Of a stretch of 64,000 nt of DNA, positions 35,993 through 47,110 are shown one piece after another. Position 1 is the first letter of the stretch; each line of letters opens with the position of its first letter. The translations under genes and the position numbers were made by a program. The notes beneath the pieces are model-generated. The model searched no databases and was not told where the DNA came from. It saw only the letters and a list, made by a program, of their open reading frames with translations. This DNA is from Rostratula benghalensis. Its lineage: Eukaryota; Chordata; Aves; Charadriiformes; Rostratulidae. The DNA is taken from assembly GCA_013399305.1 (NCBI GenBank), contig VXAI01000049.1, positions 4,568,417-4,632,416 on the forward strand, in the 5' to 3' direction.

Positions 35993-37083
35993 TTTTTTCT
36001 GTTGAGACTAAAAGCCTCAGGAATCTCCACCAAGCTGGGAGATCAAGGACTTTTCCTCCCAGTTTTAATGCTTGCTGGCAAGCAATTAGTTATTTGTATT
36101 ACAGAGAAGACTCACAAAGATAGTATGTTTAGAAATGTAAGCAAGTATTTTGCCTTCGGGAGGGAAAAAGAAGAAAATATTTTCTTCACCTTCTTTTCTT
36201 TATCTCCCTTTTTGTTTACCCTGTCTTCCTCCTTTTGATGACTAAGAGAAAGAAAACTGCATATGGAGTCTGAAGATCTTTACTTTGAGTTTTCCTCCTT
36301 GTGCTGCTGCATCTGCTCCCCTTCTTCTCGCTCTCCCAATGCTGTGTTTCCATTTGTGGGAATAAGTGTCTTTGCCTCTGATGCCAATGTCACTCTTCTT
36401 GTGGCAACCAGATTTTGTTTTACTGTATGGCTCTTAGCAACATGTTTCCTGCATTCTGCTCACTCTGCTGTGGAGTTCACACTTCCAAAGTCTAGAGCTA
36501 TAGATTGCTCTGCTTTCACATAGATTGCTTTTACAAAACCACCTAAGCCAAACCTTGGAACACGTTTCCTTTTCCTCACGCAGAAATAGTGGTTTTGAGT
36601 TCCACTCTGAAGCAGGTCTCCATTGACCATCCTTGACCCCCGTGACTCCAGGCACCCAGTATTGTCAGATGCCAATACAAAATATTCACAGGAGGCGTTC
36701 TACTGACATTAACTGCATTTTTGTGTTAGGTGGGTGAAATGCCATGTATTAATTTTCGTGTTAAAATACCTGTATTTAAAGGTACTGATGTGATAAAAGC
36801 ACTAAAAATTAAGTGGTAGGGTAAAGCTGCAGAAATTTCTCATTTACCTCTATGAGAAAATCGGTGGAACCTGTGAAGAAGTAGCATTGCAATCATATGT
36901 TTAGCATATTTATTTATTTTTTTTTAAGGTCTCCACATCTAAACCACTCAGATTCTACCTATGAAACTGGATTACAGGATGCACAGCAGGTTTAAAAATA
37001 TTTCAGAGATGTTGCTTTCATGCTCCAAATCCTTGAAAAGCCAAACACACTCACTTCTGAAACTAAATCTTGGTTTTCACTGT
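35993..37083. other. Unannotated sequence
   Basis: No gene was recognised. A T-rich low-complexity stretch lies at 36910-36926. Overlapping frames at 36263-36675 on both strands lack domains. Confidence 0.5.
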
Positions 37084-37102
37084 AAAAAAAAAAAAAAAAA
37101 AA
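37084..37102. repeat. Poly(A) tract, 19 bases
   Basis: Uninterrupted A run at the left edge of a candidate conserved block. No retroelement 5' to it was recognised. Confidence 0.9.
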
Positions 37103-37104
37103 GT

Positions 37105-37640
37105 TTAATAGCACATATGGCATAATTTCATGTGACATCTGTTTTGTAACAAACAATATTTAGCTCACTTATTTGCTGAATGATACAGTACATGCTGCAA
37201 AGAAAAAGTCCAATGAACAGTTTTACATAGTTTGTAATATATCAATATTTATCGTGAAAGGATGCAAAACTTAAACATTTAAGCATGTTATTGATTGTAA
37301 TATGCAAAACATTGATTACTGCATGCTGCCAATGCAAAGAAAGTCTACTGAATGCCTTATGGGGTATGAAAATTAGGTAGATTTCTGAAAGAATAACTGA
37401 TGTCCTCCCACTGGTGACATTTAGGCTTATGCCCCCTCAACCTAATTTGTGTCATCTTATAGGAGACAGCTGTCAATATATTTAGGATGGTTTAGCTCAT
37501 AACAGCAGAAATGGTGAGAGACTATTGGCTTAATTGCATGGAGTGATTGATTCTAATGGAAACAACATTTAGAAACTCAAAATGCACTTTCTGTTGGCAG
37601 ATCTAATAGAATATCATAATGAATTGGAGCATCACGCATA
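37105..37640. promoter_or_regulatory. Candidate conserved non-coding element (homeodomain/POU/TALE-word rich)
   Basis: About 535 bases of AT-rich, repeat-free sequence with a dense set of developmental-factor words. These include TAATATGCAAAAC and CAATGCAAAG (POU-like), GAGTGATTGATTC (TALE/PBX-like), TGGCTTAATTGCATGG, AACAATATTTAGC (FOX/SOX-like) and ATATCATAATGAATTGG. Short open frames are absent from most of it, so it is unlikely to be coding. In vertebrate gene deserts such sequence is often an ultraconserved enhancer. That is inference, since no cross-species comparison was possible. Confidence 0.33.
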
Positions 37641-38483
37641 TACTGTACTTTCTGCAAGGACTACAAAAGGGCAGTCATGGGGTTTTATGTTGGCTTTTTT
37701 CTCTTTTAATTTGATTTTAATGTTTTAATTATTTGTTTAAATAATAAAACCAAGCCATTGCAGAGACATAGTCGGACAGAAACCAAAATGTCAGAATGAT
37801 GCTGAAACCACACACGGGTATGGAGATTGTCAAAGGAAGACTGTGTTCAGGTAAATTGACTGAAGGCACTGAAATAAATGTTAGCATGCAGTGCTGTGAA
37901 ATGGCACCAGGTTTCTGGGGCTGTGCCTGGTATCGCGATGCGATTTGGAAGGTTGTGCTGAAAGCAAACCCTGACTCACACGGGCGCTGCAGACCCCAAT
38001 GGGTGATTTCAGTGCAGCCTCTCCCAGGAGCCACAGAGACCTTCTGGAAGCACGGGGGCTATTGCAGACCACAGCCACTGCTGGGCTGAAGGAAACTAAA
38101 CTGGGGCTGGAGCTGGAGGAGAGTAAGGTCTCTGCTTTTCTGCTGCAACTTCTCACCTCCACATGTGTGGCCAGACCACTTTGGTTAGCCCCTGTGGTGG
38201 CTTGTGGGTCTAGGGGTGCCTGAATATATGGGCACAAAAGCCTGCCCGGCACTCTGGGAAGAGATGGCTTGGCATGGTCGGCTGCTCTGGTGTTGCAGAA
38301 TGTGAACCTGCCTTGGCAGGAGGAAGGGAAGCCTGTGCCGGCTGTCTTTCCTCTGGGGTAGCAGCAAAAACTACCAAGCAGTTGCTCTGTGTTAACTCTT
38401 TTGTCCTCTGGCAGTTTTGCACAATAACCTCTCGCCTTTATAGACTTGGTCAAACGAAGTGCATCTGTCTCTAGTCCGAGATC

Positions 38484-38517
38484 TTTCTCTCTCTCTCCCC
38501 CCCCCTCTCTTTTTTTT
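38484..38517. repeat. (CT)n and poly(C)/poly(T) pyrimidine tract
   Basis: About five CT units, then ten C, then CTCT and a T run, all pyrimidine for 34 bases. Confidence 0.85.
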
Positions 38518-41427
38518 AACCACTATGTAGGAATCTTCTCAGAGACATTATGCTCTTTCCTGAGTATCTGTACACAAAGTCAGGATTATAAAATCTTCTG
38601 CTTAACTGAAAATGCTGTGCAGTTCGGCCAGAAGCTGCTGGCATCGTTCTGTCTTTTTCTACTCCTTTAAGATCTAGAAACGTGTAGGTTCTAGGGGGAT
38701 TAATATGTGGTTACAGATTAAATGCTTTTTCTCCCCCCCCCCCTTCCCCATAATTAGAAAGGTATGAAGAATCGGATGCAAGATTGAACAGTGTAAATCC
38801 TCCAAAATTAAAAACATTTCAGAACTGGAATAAATATTAATAAATTGGAGGCATAATGAAATGCCGTAGATACGTAAAGGGAAAAGCAAGCAGAAAAGAA
38901 GGGAAGATTTTTATAGACCTTAATTACAGCAGGGTTGTTAGTAAATTTACTGAATTGTAAATGTAAAAGATTCGGATGGCCTGAGTAAAACCACATATTT
39001 AAGCCTTCTAAATGAACATTTCTGTTTTTTGAGTAATTTGTACCATCTGTGTCAAAATTCTGAGCCTAAGAAGAAAAAGCAGTGGAACAAATGTTGGTTC
39101 CATAAAACAGTCCTAGTTCATTGTTGAAATTGTCACACATTAACATTGCAGGCCATCTGGGTAGACAAAAGACTCTAACCAGATTGCTAAGATGATTTTA
39201 TTGGTCTGGTATTAATCAGAATGTGGCATAATATTTAAGCAGAAAAAAATGATGAGGTGAAGTGGAGTGCCTTTAACTACCCTAACTGTGTGGTAGTTGC
39301 ACAATAATCTTATTACACCATAGAGCACTGTGTTTCTAAGCAAAGATCCCCGTTCTGAAATGTAAATAACAAGCTATGTGATATTTCCAATTTATAGTTT
39401 AAAATAAAATATGAAACTTAAAGAAGTAATGACTGTTGGCATATTGCAATGTGGAGATTTAAAGGCCACAGCATGGTTATATTAAATTGCGGTATACCCA
39501 CAATCATGTTGGAATTAACTTTAATTTCTTTTTGTAACATTGTAAATCAGATTACACTTCATCTCAAAGAATCCAGAACTCGTGATTTACAATTGATTTT
39601 CTACATTTTGAGTCTCTACACAATGCAGCAGCTTGCCTTCTCTCTGGGATCTAGAGATGAGGGTATGTATGTGCATGTACGTGTGGTGTTTGTTTTCGAA
39701 AATCCTCATCTGCTTTCTCGTCTTTCACAGGCAATTGGAATAGACTCTCTTTTTAATATTCTCCATGATCTTGACTCTTTCTAGCTTTCTCCCCTGTGAT
39801 TCTCAAAAAAACAGTGAGTGTTTTCATGCCTCTGTTCCCACTTTACCACCACTTTGAAAACCTTGTGGTTTTCAAATCCTGTGCCGAATCTGACCTTTTA
39901 AAATTCCTCAGCAAGTCCTCTGAACGTGCAGAGGCACCTCCAAGCACCACAGAGAACCTTGTCCTGGGGACATTTTACACTTTCTCTAATGAGTTTGCTG
40001 TGAAAGTTTCCTGCCTGATGCAAGGCAGGTGCTGGAGAACGCTGTGGAGCTGCAGGCAGGGCTGGTCCCTCCAAAATTGCCTTGGGATGGATGGACCCTG
40101 CGTTGCTCGGAGGACTGAGAGCCTGGTTGTGGTGGGAAACAGGAACTCTGTCACTAGGTTCAAGTGTGGATGTGGCCCATCTCTTGCTGGGGAAGGAGAG
40201 GATGGCTGCTGGGTTCGGATGATCCCAGTGCACAGCCGTTGCTGCCCTGGTCCTGCTGTGTTCCCAGGAGCAAGGGTCCTGTCTGTGCCTGTGAGGTGAC
40301 TTCAATGCTCCCATGGCAAAGGCAGCTTTGGTGCAGGACTTGACTCCACTTGAGTTTTGTACAGAGGCCTAAGATTTTCCTATATGTGAAAGATTTCTGA
40401 TTATTATATAGTATGCATTCTGTAGAAGCAGCTGTAGGATATTCCTGTGCCATTTTCCTGGCACAAAATAAATGGTTAGATGGTTTCTGTTGTGTAGTTT
40501 TCTGCTATGAAATTCTCTTTCCCAGAAAAAAAAAAAGGGGGGGGTGGGGAAGTTACCTCCCCTCTCCCCCATACAAAACTTGTATTAGAAAGAGATTTAC
40601 ATTTTCCAAAGTAATAGTATTTGGGTAATTAAACAGGCATGTAGTTAAATGGCACAGATGCCAAAGTAATTTAGGATTTTTTTTTTTGCATTTTGACTTC
40701 TGTTTTAAATTATTAATCTGAGAGCAAGGTGAAAATGGGAGGCAAAGAAACTGTGAAAAAGGGATGATGTTATTCAAGGACTGGAGGTGGAAGGCAGGTC
40801 TAGCAGGAGGAAAATGAGGGTGAGGGTGATCAGACAGACTGAAACAGAAGGTTGGAAGGCAACATGTTTGGACTAGGAAGTTACTAAACATGTCCAGCAT
40901 TTAGACACTAAAAAGGCTCCTGTTAGTGGTGGGGTTGTGAAGTTGGGGAGAGCTGTACATGGTCTAGGAGTCACCCTGGGGCCATGTAGGGCATTTGCTT
41001 TGTGCAAAACCTCTCCCTTGGGGAAGATCTGGAACCGGGTGAAACCAACCCAGCTCTGCAAGCTCTGTGGGTTGAGTTCATTGTCTGGGCAGGAGCAGAC
41101 CCCTAGGAGAGGTCCTGGTTAATGTCCAAATATAATCTCTTTGAATTACGTGCTGTTTGGGCTTCAGATCTGTTCAGAGACGGGTGGCCCAAAGGCACAT
41201 ACAGTGAATTTGTCTCTTGCTGACCACAATTCTCTGGAAACACCTCATGGGCCAATGCTTCTTTGTGATGAACCAACAGTGTGGTCTGGAGAGGAGGTGG
41301 TCTTAACTGTGATGGAGAGAATATTTCTAATAATGAATACCTTGGGTAATTGTGTTGCTTGGTCTTCTAGTCATATGCTGCTTGGCACAAACTTTAAAGG
41401 GGATTTTCAAACTTCACTAGCAGTTTC

Positions 41428-41443
41428 TTTTTTTTTTTTTTTT
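41428..41443. repeat. Poly(T) tract, 16 bases
   Basis: Uninterrupted T run followed by ACTCAG. Confidence 0.9.
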
Positions 41444-42309
41444 ACTCAGTTCTCATTAATCTTACATTTGAATGTTTAGAATTGCTAAATACTGGTGTTA
41501 AAAGATGACTGAAATATTTGGGGTTTGATAAAAGGTTTTTCATGGATTTGCTGATTTAATACAAGATTTATCAGCCATTGTTGTGGAGTTATAGAGTACA
41601 AGGTAAATTATATCTAATTGAACAAAACATTTGGGTTTGTCAGTTAGCATCACTGTGCTGGCCTGGTCCTTGATGACAGATAGCAATGGTGAGAAAATTG
41701 TGTTGCCGCAGCCACACAAGTTCTGCGGTATCAGCCACGTACAAGTGAAATGTGGATTAAAATGCTATTAACATAGCCAATTAAACATAGGCATAAACAA
41801 ACCAGTTAAATCAATAATACTAACTGCTGTATTATAGAGCTGGTGCTTTGCTGTGGCTCACTTTTTCTCTCTGAGGATGGCCCAGAACAACAGACATGAA
41901 GCCAGGATGGTGCTTATGTTGATGGTGGGGTAATCGCTGCACAGCAAGGGCTAACCACACCTTCGTGGCATGAACACATCAAGGCCATATTGGGGGTGAA
42001 ATATAATATTCTTTCCATGCTAAATCCAGTTTGGGCTCCCTTTCTCACTGTTAGATTTGACACATATTCTAGGTCTCATGGACTCTGTGTCTGTAGCTGC
42101 TGTAATTGGTCCCTGTGACTGACACATGAGTGTGGTTAAAGCCAGCAATGAGCATGGGCCATCTGAAAGGGGGATTTCATAGGGCATAACTAGGTTAGCA
42201 ACAAAATAGAGGTAGTCTGCTATTTCACAGCAGAATGGTCACCTGTTCCCAAGTCTTGCATGTGGTTACCACATCCAGCACACCCATTACCCATTTCATG
42301 TTTCCTCTA

Positions 42310-42326
42310 TTTTTTTTTTTTTTTTT
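42310..42326. repeat. Poly(T) tract, 17 bases
   Basis: Uninterrupted T run followed by CAG. It looks like a splice acceptor, but the sequence after it shows no exon I can support. Confidence 0.9.
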
Positions 42327-42831
42327 CAGTATATATTCTTTTTCCCCATTAATACTCACCTTGGTTTTGGGCACGCACATCTTCATCCTTGAGTTATGAA
42401 GACCCCAGTTTTCTGCACCTTTACTTCAAATATTTGTTAGTCCATTTTGCAGTATTTCAGAATCCTCTCCTCACCAGATTTTCTGCTTTAGATCAATATA
42501 AATTTGTTTATTTTCCTGTCAGACATAGAAACTAAACTCTGTATAAGTGTTCTTGTTTGGATTATGAAAGAGAGTGACCGTGGAATGAGAAAGTTGGAAG
42601 TGCTTTGAATTTTCCAGGTGTTAAATCTAATTTCTTTTCCTGGTCAACTGGCTTAATCCTTTAGTCTTAAAGGATTAAGTGCTACCTATAGCAGATCTCT
42701 TCCTGATGTCAAAAGATTTCTCTGGATGGCTGGTATCCTAAAGCCCAAAGCCAGCAAAATCATTGCTCTGCAAAAAGTCTGTGTTGCTTTATTGAAACCC
42801 TCATTTGAACAGTGAGGTGAAGCATCAAGGT
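42327..42831. other. Unannotated sequence
   Basis: No gene or repeat family was recognised. A small inverted pair, CTTAATCCTTTAG then CTTAAAGGATTAAG, lies at 42652-42680 and could form a short hairpin. Confidence 0.45.
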
Positions 42832-42898
42832 TCTATTTATCTCTTAGGACCACCTTCTTAAACACTACTCTATTTATCTCCTAAGACCACCTTCTTAA
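42832..42898. repeat. Local tandem duplication, 37-bp period, about 1.8 copies
   Basis: TCTATTTATCTC...GACCACCTTCTTAA occurs at 42832 and again at 42869. Over the 30 bases present in both copies only two differ (CTCTTAGGACC against CTCCTAAGACC). It is an imperfect, so not very recent, direct duplication. Confidence 0.9.
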
Positions 42899-45049
42899 TT
42901 GCTGTATGTTTTACAATAACAAGAGAGCACTATGTATTTTTAGTCAGAGATATGAACAAAGAAGTGACAAGATTTCCTCTTGATTCTTCATCTGAATCCA
43001 TTTGAAAATACAAAAAGAAATATATCTCTTGCATATTTGTTTTGAGTAGTGATTAAAAGAAGCAATTCTTTAAATAACAAATGTAGAAGGAATTATTTGA
43101 TGCATGTTGGGGGGTTCTTCAGAAGATTAGACATCTCTCTGGGTTTATAAGTTACTTGTTAGGAAGGCCAATTTGATCATATGTTGGATTTTGTCTGATT
43201 AATGCCCCTTAAAAATAGCTTGATGGAAAAAAATGGGGTAAAAAGAGCAAGAGCCCTGTGTCCAAAGCCAATTGAGCAGGTGGTTAGCAGTGGATCGTAT
43301 TATGGGAATACCTTGAGCAAATGGGCCTGCACTGGTGGTAAAAAACCCAACAGACTCCCTGTTTTCAGTAGCTGTTTTACTGCCATGGTGGCCCTGTGTT
43401 TCTGGGAAACACAGGGCTACTGTGTTTCTGTCTAGTGACAGGTATGTATATCCAAATGGCTTTGCTCCTTTACGTAGCAGTGAGGATGAGCTCAAGGCTG
43501 ACTGCTGTCTTGGGCACTGAGCTTCTGGCAATATATTACCAAAAAATTAAATAAAAAAAAAAGGACTTGAGTGCTAAAGAGAATTCCCAAGGCTAAAGGT
43601 AGTGAGACAAAAAGGCAGCTAAGGAAAGTAAAGTTGATTTTGTGTGAACCCAGAGGCCAGCTCATCCCCAACACCTGGTTTGCTGTGAGGGGGCCTGAAT
43701 GTCACCAGCCTTGTTGGTAAGATGTTTTCCATGCTTTGTGGTGCTGCAGGTTGGATGAAGTCCTACCTCAGATGTCTGTGGCATGCCGAGAGTGTTGCAG
43801 GTGGACCACAGCCTCCACCTGCATCTCTTCTCTTCCTGACTCTTGTTCTTTGGACATTGCAGGATCAGGCTCTACAAATTAAAAAATGAATGAAGAGCTT
43901 GATTAGAGCTTTAAATGGGATTCCTGAGACTTTTGTTTGTACCTGAGGCAGTATGTATGCTGAAATTAAACAGCAACCACTTTTGGCATGCTTTCTCTGT
44001 TCATATAATCTCTCTAGCAGACTGTATTTTCTTACTGTAATTTTCTCTCTTATATGTATATATGTATTTATTTATATTCAGAAACATCACGTGTGTATAG
44101 AGTTCTGGGGAGTAATCATAGCCATCAGCCAAGCAGTGCCGATGGTCATCCTGTCCCACCAAGGCATGGAGAGAATTTGGGCTTGCTGCCTACTCTGCTG
44201 CTGTCCCCTTTTGGTTAGTGCTGCTGTGGTCTGGGGCTTTCCTGGGAGCTAACTGACCTATGTATGGGTTCAGTGGCCCATCTTGGATGTGAGTGAGGGC
44301 CATGAGAAGTCACAGTGAGGGCCTGTGCTGTTTTCTCCTGGTGTCCAGCCTTATGACTCCTGAGGAGCCCAACCACACACCTAATGGACAAGCTGCTTTC
44401 TCTGGCAGTGCTCCTCCTTCCTTCCAAACAAGTCCTACCCATCTCCTAAAAGAACATTCCTTTAAAGATCATCAGGGATTTTAAACAACACTCTGAACAT
44501 TTTATAGGAAGTCAGGTAAAATAATAAAATGAGGGCAGAGACGAAAAGAGAGGAAACAGGGAAAGGTGTTTTAGAGACTGACATTGACTGGGGAAGGGGA
44601 AAGCTGCTGGGAAACCCTGGCTGCAATAGAAGTTGGAAGTAGGGTGAGGTTTGGACTGGAAGAAAACCAGAGGTTAGAGACACACTGAGCGTTGTGGTGT
44701 ATTTTCCTGGGAGGCGGAAGCCTGCCCATGGAATGCTCAGGCTCAGAGGGAATGCAAACATTGTCCTGGGCTCTGCCTCTGGGCTATGTGCTTTGGTCTT
44801 TGTAGATCATATTTGACATCAGGCAGTGGCATCGCTGCTGCTTTGTTGGGCTGTCAAGACCACTGGGAAATGCAAGCCGTTTCAGCTTTAAGTGTACTCT
44901 TCTGTCCTTTTCCTTTTCTTTTTTCCTCCTTTTTTTTCTGTAGACGATATAACAGTAAATTTAGCTTTTGCATGTGACTATTACTTCATGACAAGGCATG
45001 ATGAAGTGTTTGAGAATTTCTGTAAGTTTAAAATTATCTTTACATTGGC
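42899..45049. other. Unannotated sequence
   Basis: No gene was recognised. TATATGTATATATGTATTTATTTATATTC low complexity lies near 44051-44080. The 99-codon frames at 43953-44252 (plus) and 44462-44761 (minus) are hydrophobic translations of T- or A-rich DNA, with no domain. Confidence 0.45.
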
Positions 45050-45310
45050 CCCTGTTAAGATTTCTGACAATTGCCGTTAATCTTTAGTCAGGGGAAAAAG
45101 GCTTTTTCCACTCCATATGGACTAGACCAGATTTATCTGCTGCCCGTTGTCCTTCATGGGACACAAGGCGCATTCTGTTGAGTGATGGATCGTCTGTGGA
45201 TGTGTCGTACCAAGAGCATGTACCCACAGTTGACAAAGTCTTATGCACATACGTTTCGTCAATGTGCTTGCTGCGTGTGTTGCTATTCCATTTCCCCTGC
45301 TGCACTTAGT
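45050..45310. other. CpG-bearing, non-repetitive segment of unknown identity
   Basis: Seven CpGs fall within about 130 bases (roughly 45145-45273: CCCGTTG, AGGCGCATT, GATCGTC, TGTCGTACC, ATACGTTTCGTC, CTGCGTG) in moderate-GC sequence. Two minus-strand frames (45084-45305 and 45122-45322) stay open but have no domain I recognise. It could be a conserved element, an old pseudogene or an unrecognised repeat. Confidence 0.25.
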
Positions 45311-46819
45311 GTGCCCTTCCACGTTCCTGTTTCACTGGCTCCATGAATATCGCTAGGCTGGAGATGAGCTTCTTGTGCAATGTGCTCAGTGAAGCCTCCT
45401 ATTTCTCAACTGCAAATCAGTGCAAATGTGGCCCATTTAAAGTCATGATTGACTCCAGACTACGGCTTTGCTCCCAAACAGTTTATGCACTACTGAAGGC
45501 TAGGTTTTTTTGTCCTTTCATACTTGTGTTTTGTAAGACCTTCCTGGCAACATCAATAGTGCAAAATCAACGTTTTATTAATTTATTTCTAATAAAGAAG
45601 GTATTTTTGTGGCCAGATTAGTTGAGAATTCCAAGCTCTGTTGTTTCAGGAAGAAGACTGTATCTTAATGTGTGGAAATATTTCCAGGGTGTGATCTGCT
45701 CGCTGATTCCTTCCTTTAAACATCCCAAGCTCCATGATGCTACCTGTCTGTGATCAAGACGCTTGTACCAATGTGGCCATTCTTGTGAATGACAACTTAT
45801 TTTTCTTATTTTAATCCTCAAGTGAAACACAGATCTTGAAATGATCTTACAGTCCCATTTCTGTAAGTAATACACAAGAGGGTCAGATGAACACAATATT
45901 CCACAATATTGTAGTATTCCACAATGCAGAATGTTAAAATTTGCTTCAGTGGGATCAAAATGCATGCAGACTTTCAGTGAAGCTTGTCATTTTAACAAAA
46001 ATACCATTTCACCGTTCAGAGTTGTGGTGTCTAGCACTGTAAATCAGTTCAGATGTTTATGTCCTGTAGCAGTTGATTTCTAAGCAATTAGAGTAAAATA
46101 AAAGTATTTGCAAGTTTTTGTATTTCCTTCAGTTGTGTTTGCTGCTTGTTGGATAATTTTATCCATGATGACTTCTTTATCATTCTGTCTTGTTGACTCA
46201 GCTGAGTTAAAATTAAAGCATAAAATGAAATGTTTATTTAATCATGGCAATGTTCTTAAAAACTGGAGAGATTTCTTGTGTCACCAAAAAAAAAAAGTGC
46301 CTTCAAAACTTCCTGAACTTCTTAAAATGCATTCCTCAACACTGATAATTAATGAAGATATACTAAATAGTAAAGCTGCATTCAGTCTGTATTTGAATAA
46401 TTAGAAATTTAGATTAAATTCTCCTAGTGTGTCAAATACGCTTAACTTTATGATTTAAAAAATAAAAAATCCTCATGAAATGGTCAGATCTTTTGCACAC
46501 GAGTATTTCTACCTGATTTAAATTCTGGGAACACAACTGCTTTAAACATAGCATTTTTTGTGAAAGGGGGAAAAAAAACTATTCAGTGTTCAAGACTTTT
46601 ATACAGAAAGCATAAAAGAATGTTAATGGGAAGGCAAAACTGAATCCAACAGTGGATTTCATACAGCTTGGTTAATTACACAAATATTAATTCATGCAGG
46701 TCCTCTGACTGGATTTCATTCTCCTACTTGACTCCTTGTAGACTCGCATCCTGTCGCTATAGCAAAGCAAAGCCTGAACAATGCCAATAACTTCAGGCTG
46801 TTTTCCCTAATATGATAAA
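45311..46819. other. Unannotated sequence
   Basis: No gene was recognised. Around 45895-45925 the words ACAATATTCCACAATATTG and AGTATTCCACAATGC form a short degenerate repeat of ATTCCACAAT. Open frames at 45618-45965 (minus) and 46108-46404 (plus) have no domain. Confidence 0.45.
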
Positions 46820-47110
46820 CTTTGCCAGATAAGAATATACTTGACTCTAGATTCTGAAGTTAGCTCTTAATATATATAATTTTTCATTCCATATGTGAAA
46901 GCCAGTGACCATGGCAAAGCAGAAGTGTTAATTATCCAGAAAGACCTCAGATCTGTCCAGTGATGAGTAGTGCTGCTTAGAGTCAGAAATGGACTTATTT
47001 ATGTGATTAAAGTTAAGCATATTCTTAATCTCATTGATCCCCAGTGTCAATAATGGTTTATCAATTCAGAGCTGCAATTGGTGTTGCAAGCACAAAGGAG
47101 AGATGAGTGG
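46820..47110. promoter_or_regulatory. Candidate conserved non-coding element
   Basis: A repeat-poor AT-rich block with GTTAATTATCCAG, TTAATCTCATTGATCC, GTCAATAATGG and TATGTGATTAAAG words. The enhancer-like texture is the only evidence. Confidence 0.2.

Larger units (their letters stand above)
37641..42309. other. Unannotated sequence
   Basis: No gene was recognised. Low-complexity pieces are a CT/C tract at 38484-38517, an 11-base C run at 38733-38743, an A then G run near 40525-40546 and a 16-base poly(T) at 41428-41443. Opposed open frames at 37729-38453 and 39796-40453 are mirror images of each other without domains. Confidence 0.45.

Noticed and set aside
42310..42335. Poly(T) followed by CAG as a splice acceptor
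   Set aside because: The sequence after it has early stops in all frames I read and no recognisable exon; an untranslated exon cannot be excluded but is not supported.
44041..44085. TATATGTATATATG tract as a promoter TATA region
   Set aside because: It is low-complexity TA-rich DNA with no downstream gene.
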